DNA of 64,000 bases from JBFWNG01 sp050251195 (lineage in GTDB: Bacteria; Bdellovibrionota_B; Oligoflexia; Oligoflexales; Oligoflexaceae). The notes beneath the pieces were generated by a model. That model made no database searches, was not told the DNA's origin, and saw only the letters and a list, made by a program, of their open reading frames with translations. Shown here piece after piece: positions 44,663 through 52,212 of the stretch; the stretch's first letter is position 1, and every line of letters starts with the position of its first letter. Made by a program: the position numbers and the translations under genes. The stretch spans positions 62,001-126,000 of the forward strand of contig JBFWNG010000006.1 of assembly GCA_050251195.1 (NCBI GenBank). Reading direction: 5' to 3'.

Positions 44663-44750
44663 GAGGTAGAGTAAAAAACATCATATTGGTGTGGAACTAC
44701 CTCCTAACTTTCTTGACCAGATCTTAAAAAGATTTGGTCAATTTTTTTTT
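44663..44750 (+). ncRNA. Putative small RNA ending in an intrinsic terminator
   Basis: Between a TATAAT box and a strong terminator lies an 88 nt segment with designed-looking structure. GAGGTAG (44663-44669) pairs with CTACCTC (44697-44703), enclosing an inner stem ACATCA-TAT-TGGTGT (44678-44692). A terminator hairpin TTGACC..GGTCAA follows. The segment contains CCTCC next to the outer stem, which could pair with Shine-Dalgarno sequences. No ORF fits. It could be a trans-acting sRNA or a leader attenuator for the barrel gene starting at 44814. Confidence 0.5.
44713..44750 (+). terminator. Intrinsic terminator
   Basis: TTGACC-A-GATCTT pairs with AAGAT-TT-GGTCAA around an A-rich loop, followed by nine T residues (44742-44750). 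It lies 63 bases before the ATG of the downstream barrel gene. Confidence 0.85.
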
Positions 44751-44813
44751 GTCCTCGGAAATTAAAGAAATAGTTGTTATTTATTTGGGTAGCACTTTCC
44801 AGAGGAGGTAGAA

Positions 44814-45422
44814 ATGTTGTGTCGAATGGCTTTAGTTTTAATGTGCATGTTTAGTTTTTTGGCCCCAGCAAGTTATGCGGTCTTTGACGCTCAGCTGCTG
44901 CTTGGACAGCGATCCGCCAAGATTCAGCCAGAGGGTGCCGGGAGCTCCACAGGCAAAGGCCAAGTTGTTAAACTAGCCGGTCACCTAGATCCCATTCCTC
45001 TCGTACCTGTGGCATTTGGCGTCAGCGCCGCTCAGGTGGACTTTAAGGATGATTTCGAAGCAGGTAGCTCATTCAAGGGAACAGAGATCGGTGTTGAAGT
45101 GATGGCTTGGGTTCCCCTGGACCTGTGGAATATTAATCCATACGGCAAACTTGGTTACACGGTTTTGGGCGCTTACACTATGGACACGGAAGATGACGGC
45201 AATGACATAAAAGCTGTCTATACGCCAAACGGACTGAACTTTGCTATCGGTCTTAAATGGTCGCCGCTTCCGTTAGTCGGATTTTTGCTAGAGTTTGACA
45301 ACGGATCGGGCGAGCTGAAAGAAAAAGAGACGAAAGTAAACGGCGAAAAATTCACGGGCGACAAGACCGATTTTGACTCGTCCCATACCGACATCTTGGT
45401 TGGTGTACAAGTAGGCCTCTAG
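44814..45422 (+). CDS. Outer-membrane beta-barrel protein (small)
   Basis: 202 residues with a signal peptide (cut after ASYA near residue 22). AGAGGAGG precedes the ATG. The mature protein is made of alternating amphipathic strands (VFDAQLLLGQRSAKI, GVEVMAWVPLDLWNINPYGKLGYTVLGAY, LNFAIGLKWSPLPLVGFLLEFDNG) and ends in VGVQVGL, compatible with an eight-stranded barrel. It probably resembles the OmpW/OmpA-barrel size class; no specific family is recognised. It lies directly after a predicted sRNA/terminator, so its expression could depend on read-through or on its own promoter in the 63 bp gap. Confidence 0.65.
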   Translation: MLCRMALVLMCMFSFLAPASYAVFDAQLLLGQRSAKIQPEGAGSSTGKGQVVKLAGHLDPIPLVPVAFGVSAAQVDFKDDFEAGSSFKGTEIGVEVMAWVPLDLWNINPYGKLGYTVLGAYTMDTEDDGNDIKAVYTPNGLNFAIGLKWSPLPLVGFLLEFDNGSGELKEKETKVNGEKFTGDKTDFDSSHTDILVGVQVGL

Positions 45423-45519
45423 ATTATTGCTGTAAAAACACAGGATTGCGGGTTTCTCTCGGCGCGCATTAAAGCATTTTTCCCATGTTCCGATAGATGG
45501 TTGAATGGGAGGATCGCTT

Positions 45520-45780
45520 ATGAAGAATATTTCTTTCGACAAAGTAAGGACTCTTCGTCGGGTTAGAAATCAAGATCTACTGAGAAAGATGAAAAAAGGC
45601 GAGTCATTGACGAGTTTTAATAGTCTCGATAGCTGGTATCCGCCGCGCCCCGTCATTGAAAAGGATCGCGATGCTGTAAAAAAGCTTTACGGTGAAATGG
45701 ATACACGCCTCCTCAGCGCAGCAGGCAAACTGAAAAAAGATGCTGAAAAGGGACCTTCTTTCCCTCTTCGATTAGCCTAA
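45520..45780 (+). CDS. Small basic protein of unknown function
   Basis: 86 residues, no signal peptide, highly basic N-terminal half (DKVRTLRRVRNQDLLRKMKKGES) and a conserved-looking SLDSWYPPRPVIEKDRDAVKKLYGEMD middle. GGGAGGA stands six bases before ATG 45520, deciding the start. A strong intrinsic terminator lies 22 bases after the stop, so it is the end of a transcript. The function is unknown; its size and charge would fit a nucleic-acid or ribosome-associated factor. Confidence 0.6.
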   Translation: MKNISFDKVRTLRRVRNQDLLRKMKKGESLTSFNSLDSWYPPRPVIEKDRDAVKKLYGEMDTRLLSAAGKLKKDAEKGPSFPLRLA

Positions 45781-45802
45781 TCAATTCAAAGACCATAATG
45801 AG

Positions 45803-45834
45803 ATCCCTGGTACAGCAAAGTACCAGGGATTTTT
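45803..45834 (+). terminator. Intrinsic terminator
   Basis: ATCCCTGGTAC pairs perfectly with GTACCAGGGAT (11 bp stem, six-base loop), followed by TTTT. It serves the small basic protein gene just upstream. Confidence 0.85.
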
Positions 45835-45934
45835 GCTGGTCTTAATTCTAAAGCAGGTATCCCCGTTGTTTCCGCTGTTAATCTTCTGAAATTTTGACCG
45901 ATACACCATCAAAGACCAATGGAGGAGTGCGACC

Positions 45935-46645
45935 ATGCAATCGCAAGCCAATCTGGACAAACCAGTGCGAATGGGCGACGTGTTTCTTAACGATTTCGGT
46001 TTTGGAACACTCTCCCGCGAAAACGGAGAATCCATTTCCTATCAGCCGTACGAGATATCCGCGACGGCCATCGGCGTTTTGAGCCAGCAATTGCTTCCCC
46101 TTGGCAGCAGGGTAAAGCTCGTGACTCCGCTCGGCGCGCTTCAGATGATGGTGCAGTCGCAAAAGTCCTCCGATCTGTCGAACCTCTCACGTTACTATCT
46201 CATCTCCATGGACCCGGACTTTAATTTGGAGAAGGTGTTTGCTCTGTCGGGATGCCACAAGCGTCTCGCGCTGAGCCAGAGCCGAATCCAATCTGTTCGT
46301 TACGAAATTAGGCCTGCACTTATCGTCAAAGCGAAAACATTCGGGACCAACGACTTCTATAAGTTCCTCACCGTTAACGTTTCAAAAACAGGAATTCTTC
46401 TGCAGAGCACTAATTTTAAAGCGCCCTTTATCCTTAATACAATTGTCGAGGTTGTTGTCGAAAGCGGGCTAGAGTCTCTGTCAAAGCCTGTTCGGTGCCT
46501 GGGTAAAATTGTGCGCATCACCGAGGGTGCCACGAGTGCCGATCCTAATGAATTTGGCGTCAAGCTCTTCGATTTTAGCGACGAAGATTTTAGGATTTGG
46601 AAAAAATCTCTCAACAAATACGAAAAAACGACTTTGGCGGCATAA
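45935..46645 (+). CDS. PilZ-domain protein with N-terminal PilZ-like half
   Basis: 236 residues. The C-terminal half is a PilZ domain: RYEIRPALIV (RxxxR, near residue 129) and NVSKTGILLQS ((D/N)xSxxG near 150), so c-di-GMP binding is plausible. The N-terminal 110 residues look like a degenerate PilZ/YcgR-N-type beta barrel (YEISATAIGVLSQQLLPLGSRVKLVTP) without the arginine motif. This two-domain build resembles YcgR-like receptors. GGAGGAG precedes the ATG. No flagellar or pilus gene is adjacent; it is followed after 42 bp by a membrane phosphotransferase gene. Confidence 0.7.
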   Translation: MQSQANLDKPVRMGDVFLNDFGFGTLSRENGESISYQPYEISATAIGVLSQQLLPLGSRVKLVTPLGALQMMVQSQKSSDLSNLSRYYLISMDPDFNLEKVFALSGCHKRLALSQSRIQSVRYEIRPALIVKAKTFGTNDFYKFLTVNVSKTGILLQSTNFKAPFILNTIVEVVVESGLESLSKPVRCLGKIVRITEGATSADPNEFGVKLFDFSDEDFRIWKKSLNKYEKTTLAA

Positions 46646-46687
46646 ACACCTGGTTAATGCCGATGTGATTCGTTAAAGATAGAGGAT

Positions 46688-48748
46688 ATGAAAACATTCC
46701 TCTCTATCCTTGCCTTCTCTGTCGCATTTATTCTTGCTCAGCAAGCTTTCTTATCAAATCCAAACATGATGGGCATGGAAGCGAAGTCATTGGCCTGGGG
46801 CATTGTCAGTTTTTTCCCCATGGAAGCTGTCATAGAGGAAGCAAAACTCGTCCTGGTGACGTTCGTTTGGTTCGGGTTTGTTTGGCTTACTCTGGCGAAA
46901 ACCCGAAAACTCATGAAGAAAGCTTGGAGCAAGAACGCCGCTACGTTAGTGGTTGCGGCCGCGCTGTTAGCCTTTTGGTTTGCGCCCGTTTGGCACTATC
47001 CGGCCATGTTTGATTCCTATTTGCCTCAAGCGATCAAGCAAATTGTATTTCGGACCAGTTTTTTTCTGGCCGATTTTCCTGTGGAAGCTACGGTTTTCGG
47101 AGTGCTGCTCTTCATTTGGGGATGGTTCATTTTTCATGAGACGTTCCCGAAGGTACGTGTTGTCCTCGGTGTATTAACTCCTCGTCGCGCGGTCTTGTCG
47201 TCTTTGTCAGTCGCGGTCCCGTTGAGCGCGGGATATTTTTGGTGGCATGAGACGGGGCATGATCATAAAGGGCCAGCCGACAAACCCAATGTTGTCCTTT
47301 TGGTTGTCGACTCCATGCGTGTCGACCGAGCGGTAGATGGTGCGGTAATGCCGAGTTTGCACGCTTTGGCTAGCGATAGCCAATCGGTGTTCTTTCACGA
47401 TCACCATATCGGAGTTCCGCGAACGTTCCCGTCGTGGATCGAGTTTCTCTCCGGCAAGTATGCTGTCCAAACAGGGGTGCGTCACATGTTTCCCGGTTTG
47501 GAAAAAAGATCGGACGTATTTGACGGAATGGTGTCCCAAGCTAAGCGCGCCGGTTATCGCACGGCGGCCGTATCCGACTTCGCAGGAGATATTTTTCCGC
47601 GTTTTGATGCTGGCTTTGACGAAATTCGTGCGCCGAAGCTATCCATACAGACGATGATTCGAATGGGAACGTTGCAGAGCGCTCCTGCGTCGCTTGCGAT
47701 TTTGCTTCGAGATCCGTTGTGGCGTTTGTTTGGAGAGCTGAAGCAGGACCCCAACTTTGCTGACCCTCGCCACATCGCAGACGATGCCGTTGACGTCGCG
47801 TCGTCAGGATCGCAACCCTATTTCTTAACTTTGTTTTTCTCCACAGCTCATTTTCCTTATGCGGCTCCGTATCCCTGGTACAACAAGTTTGCAGACCCGT
47901 CTTACCGTGGATCGTTCTGTTTCTTGAAAAATCCGAATCTCGTTCGAAGCGAGCAAGGGATATCCGATGAAGATATTCGCCAGATTCAAGGGCTCTACAA
48001 CGGGGCGTTGGGTTCGATTGACGAAGAAATAGGAAGGGTTGTTGCCCATTTGAAAGAGAGCGGGCAATGGGACAACACGCTCTTTGTCGTTACTGCGGAC
48101 CACGGCGAGTCTGTTTACGACGACGGCGCGTCGCAAGGGCACGGCGAAGAATTTGCGGGCAACCAAGTCCATAGAGTGCCTTTGCTCATGAAGCTCCCCC
48201 TCAACAAAAAACCGGCTCTTCGCACAGTGGAATTCCTGACGCGCTCCATCGACTTGTCTCCGACTATTCAGGGACTGCTGGGCTTTAAAGATGAGAAGGC
48301 GTACGGGGTCGATCTCTCGGATTGGTTACTTCGAGCACAACCCCCGCCAAGGCTAGCGGCTTACATGGAGACCGGCATTTGGTTTACCCCGCACACCGAA
48401 CATGAGTACAATCGCAATCGGCTTTTCTATCCAGGAATAGCGGGCCTGCTGCATTTTAACGTCGGAGGAACGGGCGACATCGTCTTACGAAGCGAATATG
48501 AGTCGATGATAGTTGCGGCGAAACACCGAGCTTGGGTGGAGCAAGATTACAAACTCATTTATGAGCCAACGGCAGAAGGCGTGAAGTTCAAACTTTTCAA
48601 TAGAAGGAACGATCCCGCCAATAGGACCGATCTGGCAGCAAAGGAACCGCAAAAACTTCGCGAGATGAAGAGCAAGCTCTTCACCTTCCTGCGCGAAAAT
48701 GAATGGGATTACAAACTCGTTCAGGACTATTTCGTTCCTAAGAACTGA
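46688..48748 (+). CDS. Membrane-anchored alkaline-phosphatase-superfamily transferase (sulfatase-like fold)
   Basis: 686 residues: about five N-terminal membrane helices (to residue 190), then an outward-facing catalytic domain. Metal and active-site motifs are VLLVVDSMRVDR (Asp208), GVPRTFPSWIEFLSG with a Thr (T246) where true sulfatases carry Cys/Ser in CxPxR, and VVTADHGES. The Thr nucleophile and membrane anchor are the hallmarks of LtaS/EptA-like phosphoglycerol or phosphoethanolamine transferases, so I expect decoration of a lipid or glycan rather than sulfate ester hydrolysis. It would not need formylglycine modification. The 3' end overlaps the convergent peptidase gene by 11 bases. 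Confidence 0.75.
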   Translation: MKTFLSILAFSVAFILAQQAFLSNPNMMGMEAKSLAWGIVSFFPMEAVIEEAKLVLVTFVWFGFVWLTLAKTRKLMKKAWSKNAATLVVAAALLAFWFAPVWHYPAMFDSYLPQAIKQIVFRTSFFLADFPVEATVFGVLLFIWGWFIFHETFPKVRVVLGVLTPRRAVLSSLSVAVPLSAGYFWWHETGHDHKGPADKPNVVLLVVDSMRVDRAVDGAVMPSLHALASDSQSVFFHDHHIGVPRTFPSWIEFLSGKYAVQTGVRHMFPGLEKRSDVFDGMVSQAKRAGYRTAAVSDFAGDIFPRFDAGFDEIRAPKLSIQTMIRMGTLQSAPASLAILLRDPLWRLFGELKQDPNFADPRHIADDAVDVASSGSQPYFLTLFFSTAHFPYAAPYPWYNKFADPSYRGSFCFLKNPNLVRSEQGISDEDIRQIQGLYNGALGSIDEEIGRVVAHLKESGQWDNTLFVVTADHGESVYDDGASQGHGEEFAGNQVHRVPLLMKLPLNKKPALRTVEFLTRSIDLSPTIQGLLGFKDEKAYGVDLSDWLLRAQPPPRLAAYMETGIWFTPHTEHEYNRNRLFYPGIAGLLHFNVGGTGDIVLRSEYESMIVAAKHRAWVEQDYKLIYEPTAEGVKFKLFNRRNDPANRTDLAAKEPQKLREMKSKLFTFLRENEWDYKLVQDYFVPKN

Positions 48749-49616
48749 GAACAACGCTTTCCGGAGGATTGAGTACCACAAAGCTCATTGCCGAAGTCGT
48801 GAACGCGACAACCCATTCCGTGCTTGAAACCGCAATCCAACCGTACGAGCGGCCCCTTTGGGTTGCCTCCTCAAGAGTTTTTTCACAAGCCTGTTTTAGG
48901 GTGAGCCCGTCGCGACAGCGGGTTTCGATACGGACGCAAAGCCCGTCATCGACGATCTCCTCGCCAATGCCCGTTGCACTAATAGCAGCAAAGGGACTTG
49001 CATAGTTGCCTGCGACAGTGGCGCTGTCGCTGATTCTACCCGGAACCTCGAATCCGCGCCCGCCGGTGCTCGTTCCGGCGAACAGTCTTTTATCGGCGGC
49101 AAATACCGCGCCCACAGTATCATGGCCGGTATCGCTACTTTTTTCGATTTTGCGCTGGTACCATCTCTCTAGCCGTTTAGGAGAAACCAGATCTTCAACA
49201 GGTAGACCGAGTTCCCTGGCCAACCATTCTGCGCCGGGCTGCGTGAGCACTCTCGAATTTCGGTTTTGCAGCTCTAACGCGAGGTCCGAAGGATGCTTGA
49301 CTTGGGAAACAGAGATGACTCCGGAAAACTTTTGATCTTGTCCGCTCATAAGTGCTGCGGACAATCTTGCGACTCCGTCTTTTTGCAACGCCGAACCGTA
49401 TCCGGCGTTAAAACGCTCCGTGTCCTCCATGCCGCGAAGCGCAGACGCTACAGCGGCGATGCCCAGATCAGTTCCGCCGTCCTTGAAAACACTCTTGGCG
49501 ATGCGCACGAGTTCGGCGGTAGCTTGCGTCATCTGATCCGTCTTCGGATCAACCGGACCGGCTCCGCCGTGAAGAAGCAAAATGCTCTTTTGTAATTTTC
49601 CGGAAAAGAGGGTCAT
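48738..49616 (-). CDS. Isoaspartyl peptidase / plant-type L-asparaginase (Ntn hydrolase)
   Basis: 292 residues. The Ntn asparaginase pattern is complete: LLLHGGAGPVD at the start, RFNAGYGSAL, then GHDTVGAVF with the self-cleaving Thr nucleophile near residue 170, and GTSTGG plus RISDSATVAGNYA after it. These enzymes remove isoaspartyl residues or hydrolyse asparagine after autoproteolysis into alpha and beta chains. ATG 49616 with AGGTG upstream is chosen; the longer frame to 49661 would run through a terminator hairpin. That hairpin (49628-49669) sits only 11 bases before the start codon, leaving no room for a promoter, so expression probably depends on read-through. Confidence 0.9.
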   Translation of the reverse strand: MTLFSGKLQKSILLLHGGAGPVDPKTDQMTQATAELVRIAKSVFKDGGTDLGIAAVASALRGMEDTERFNAGYGSALQKDGVARLSAALMSGQDQKFSGVISVSQVKHPSDLALELQNRNSRVLTQPGAEWLARELGLPVEDLVSPKRLERWYQRKIEKSSDTGHDTVGAVFAADKRLFAGTSTGGRGFEVPGRISDSATVAGNYASPFAAISATGIGEEIVDDGLCVRIETRCRDGLTLKQACEKTLEEATQRGRSYGWIAVSSTEWVVAFTTSAMSFVVLNPPESVVLSS

Positions 49617-49627
49617 GGTCGCACCTG

Positions 49628-49669
49628 AAAAAAAGTTTACCCCATGGATTAACGACTCCATGGGGTAAA
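49628..49669 (-). terminator. Intrinsic terminator/attenuator directly before the isoaspartyl peptidase gene
   Basis: TTTACCCCATGGA pairs perfectly with TCCATGGGGTAAA (13 bp stem, eight-base loop). On the minus strand it is followed by C and seven T residues, then 11 bases to the peptidase ATG. It could end the upstream lipoprotein transcript or act as an attenuator for the peptidase. Confidence 0.75.
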
Positions 49670-49771
49670 TTCAAGACTTATTCGTCTTCGCTCCACCGGG
49701 CCAGGACAGTGGTCTCTGGTGATTCGAATGGCGACGATGCCATTCTAAGCCGGTGTGTCGGACCATGTCTT

Positions 49772-49841
49772 TTCTGCGCTTCCGTTATTCGGCGTTTCCG
49801 TGATCTTAAACGCGGAGGCGCGGAATTAGGGAAGCGCAGAA
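49772..49841. repeat. Palindromic intergenic repeat, copy C
   Basis: 70 bp copy with perfect 12 bp outer arms TTCTGCGCTTCC / GGAAGCGCAGAA, inner arms around GGCGTTTCCGTG / CGCGGAGGCGCGG, and a seven-base loop TAAACGCGGA as in copies A and B. It lies 26 bases downstream of the minus-strand lipoprotein gene's stop and upstream of the peptidase gene. Confidence 0.8.
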
Positions 49842-49867
49842 CGTATTGTCCGAGAGTTTATCTGAGC

Positions 49868-50326
49868 TTAGTTTTGGTTAGGACCGTTCTGGTTTGGACC
49901 TTCCTCGTTAGTCGAGTCGTCTTCACAGTCGTAGTCGCCTTTTGCCACGCACTGATCTGGCGTGTCTTCGTCAATCGGCGTGTCTAGATCTGGCGTCGTT
50001 TCGTCGTCCGGAGTAGTTACGTCGTCTGTTGTGTCGACCGGAATTTCTTCGTCCGTTGTAGTGTCGGTGTCGGTCGTTTCTTCAGGTGTCGGACAACCTT
50101 TGGGAAGAGCTTCGCCTTCTTCCACAATACATTCTTCAGGAACGGTGTCCGTCGGACAGCTTTTACCCAGCAGGCAGGTTTCGTCCTGGTTCGTGGTCTC
50201 GTCTGTTGGGATTTCGTCTTCGACGCTGGCAAGGGACTTCACTCCTGATCCGGAGGAAAAGTCGGCGGCCCTGTTACAGCCTACCGCAAGGGTGAGAAGA
50301 GCACAGAGGGAAACAACATTTCTCAT
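49868..50326 (-). CDS. Acidic Thr/Asp/Glu-rich lipoprotein
   Basis: 152 residues. The signal peptide ends LAVGC (Cys at residue 17), a good lipobox. ATG 50326 has GGAG seven bases upstream. The mature chain is low complexity: long runs of Asp, Glu, Thr and Pro (TTDTDTTTDEEIPVDTTDD), with six cysteines in short islands and a terminal Asn/Gly/Pro repeat. Such composition suggests an extended, highly charged surface lipoprotein, possibly cation-binding. No homologue is recognised. It is followed by palindromic repeat copy C and then a terminator. Confidence 0.6.
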   Translation of the reverse strand: MRNVVSLCALLTLAVGCNRAADFSSGSGVKSLASVEDEIPTDETTNQDETCLLGKSCPTDTVPEECIVEEGEALPKGCPTPEETTDTDTTTDEEIPVDTTDDVTTPDDETTPDLDTPIDEDTPDQCVAKGDYDCEDDSTNEEGPNQNGPNQN

Positions 50327-50453
50327 ATTCAAACTCCACAATGATTCGGATCCGCAGCAACAACACGGGCGTTTCTTGCCCGTCTTTATAAATTAACAGT
50401 ATTTTAATAAAATGTCAATATCGTTTAAAATGATATTAACATGGTTTAAAATA

Positions 50454-51197
50454 TTATATGTTTTTTAATCCCCGAATTTCGTAAAGATCTTCAATCATTG
50501 AGAGCGAAAGGTTAGAAATAGGGCCGTGAATGGGCGGTCGGGTAGGGCTAATAGCCACAAACTCTTGGGTAAAATTTCGGATTAATGTGAGATCGTGCAA
50601 GCTGACGCAGACCAGATTTCCGGATGAAGCTAAGCCATTGAAAATACGCATAGTTTTTATCCCGGCTCCGGTGTCGAGGTGAGAGCAAGGTTCGTCTGCG
50701 AGATAGACCGCGGCGCGGCCAGCAAGGGCTCGCGCCAAGAACACTTTTTGGCGCTCTCCCGAGCTCAGGGACGCGATATTTCGACTCCCTAACCCCAACG
50801 CCCCGGTTTGGGTCAAAGCCGCTTCGGCGGCTTCAATATCGATTTTAGAGGGGAGTCCCTGGTGGAGCGGGTACCGTCCCCAAACGACAAGTTCCATCGC
50901 CTTTATGGGGAGATAGATGTCGTGGTGAGCGGGAAGCCATGACATGAGCGTGCTTCGCTCCCTTTCGGAATACGAAAAGAGAGGGCGGCCTCCCAAGACG
51001 ACAGAATGGAGAGTGCTACGATCGAGGCCGGCCAATGACCGGAGTAACGAAGTCTTCCCGGTGCCGTTGGGGCCGATGACGGCGATAACCTTCCCGGGTT
51101 CGAGCCGCAGGTTTAGCCCGCTGAAAATTTGTTTTGAACCTTTGATTACGGAGAGGTTGACGGCTTCCAAATTTGGCGTTTTTTTACTTTCAGTCAT
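50454..51197 (-). CDS. ABC transporter ATPase (FecE/BtuD type)
   Basis: 247 residues. Walker A is GPNGTGKTS, Q-loop MSWLPAHHD, signature LSSGERQKV, Walker B AAVYLADEP, and the switch His in SLHDL. The signature form SSGERQ and the size fit the cobalamin/iron-siderophore/heme importers. It is the last gene of a three-gene minus-strand operon with a FecCD permease and a periplasmic binding protein. ATG 51197 comes eight bases after the permease stop; GAGG lies a little further up. It provides ATP hydrolysis at the inner membrane. Confidence 0.9.
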   Translation of the reverse strand: MTESKKTPNLEAVNLSVIKGSKQIFSGLNLRLEPGKVIAVIGPNGTGKTSLLRSLAGLDRSTLHSVVLGGRPLFSYSERERSTLMSWLPAHHDIYLPIKAMELVVWGRYPLHQGLPSKIDIEAAEAALTQTGALGLGSRNIASLSSGERQKVFLARALAGRAAVYLADEPCSHLDTGAGIKTMRIFNGLASSGNLVCVSLHDLTLIRNFTQEFVAISPTRPPIHGPISNLSLSMIEDLYEIRGLKNI

Positions 51198-51204
51198 TTT
51201 GCTT

Positions 51205-52212
51205 TCAACCTCGCGATTGTGCTTTGCCGTGGTTGACGGCAAGCCAGAGGAAGAACGGGCCGCCAACGAACGCGATAAGAACGCCGACTTGCACTTCTTG
51301 GGGCTGCCACAGGGTTCTCGCTAAGAGATCCGCAAGCAACATGAGGCTTGCACCGTGGATGCAACTGTAAGCGAACAGTCGTTTGTGTTCAAATCCGTAT
51401 AGCCACCTTGTAAAATGCGGCACGAGCAAACCGACGAAGCCAATAGGGCCAGCAACGCTTACAGCGCCCCCCACGAGGATAGCGACAACAACTATTGCTT
51501 GCCACTTGATGTTGGCGACAGGAACGCCCAGAGATGTCGCTATGTCTTCGCCAAGAGCTGCGACATTGAGTTTGGTGCAGAGCCCAACGGCGAGAATCCC
51601 TCCGGCCAGGAGAAACAAAGAGGCGATACCCGCATGTTCCCATCCCGCCCCGCTGAGGCCGCCAAGCAACCAATAAAGGAGCGGCTGCACCGCGATTTGT
51701 TTGGCCATCATGAAAGACATCAGAAGCGACGTGACAGAAGCAAAGAGCGAATTGAGCGCAAAGCTCAGCAGCAACAAGATCTCCACCGACATGTTGCTCA
51801 GACGATGGTTGAGAAACAGGAGAAAGCTGGTCGATAAAAATGCCCCTATGACGGAACAAACCGGGACAAGCCACCATGCTTGAAGCATCGGGAAAAGAAA
51901 GAAGCCAATGGCCGAAGCCATTCCCGCGCCGCCCGTCGTCCCGAGCACCGAGGGGCTTGCCAGAGGGTTGCGAAAGAGTCCTTGTGAAATAACGCCGGCG
52001 CCCGCGAGCGCGCCTCCTGCGAAAGCTGCGACAAGACAGCGCGGCAAACGGATTGCGAAGAAGATTTTTGAAGTGATTTCGCCAGGTGCGTCGCCTATCA
52101 ACTTGAAGACGTCCCAGAGCGTGGCGTCACTTGATCCAAAATGCAGCGAAACCGCAAAGCAGACCGCCAAGACAAGCCAGCTCAGCGATAAGGGAAAGGC
52201 ATTAGCGCGCAT
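51205..52212 (-). CDS. FecCD-family ABC transporter permease
   Basis: 335 residues with about ten membrane helices. Family strings: RLPRCLVAAFAGGALAGAGVISQGLFRNPLASPSVLGTTGGAG near the start, YWLLGGLSGAGW in the middle, and GPIGFVGLLVPHFTRWLYGFEHKRL toward the end (the coupling-helix region). ATG 52212 is chosen because it overlaps the binding-protein stop by 11 bases, indicating coupled translation. Substrates of the family are vitamin B12, heme or ferric siderophores; I cannot choose among them, and no cobalamin riboswitch or Fur box is obvious upstream. Confidence 0.9.
   Translation of the reverse strand: MRANAFPLSLSWLVLAVCFAVSLHFGSSDATLWDVFKLIGDAPGEITSKIFFAIRLPRCLVAAFAGGALAGAGVISQGLFRNPLASPSVLGTTGGAGMASAIGFFLFPMLQAWWLVPVCSVIGAFLSTSFLLFLNHRLSNMSVEILLLLSFALNSLFASVTSLLMSFMMAKQIAVQPLLYWLLGGLSGAGWEHAGIASLFLLAGGILAVGLCTKLNVAALGEDIATSLGVPVANIKWQAIVVVAILVGGAVSVAGPIGFVGLLVPHFTRWLYGFEHKRLFAYSCIHGASLMLLADLLARTLWQPQEVQVGVLIAFVGGPFFLWLAVNHGKAQSRG

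Noticed and set aside
32957..48748. SUMF1-like protein as activator of the sulfatase-fold protein at 46.7 kb
   Set aside because: The latter has Thr at the nucleophile position, so formylglycine conversion of Cys/Ser cannot apply; the genes are also about 13 kb apart.
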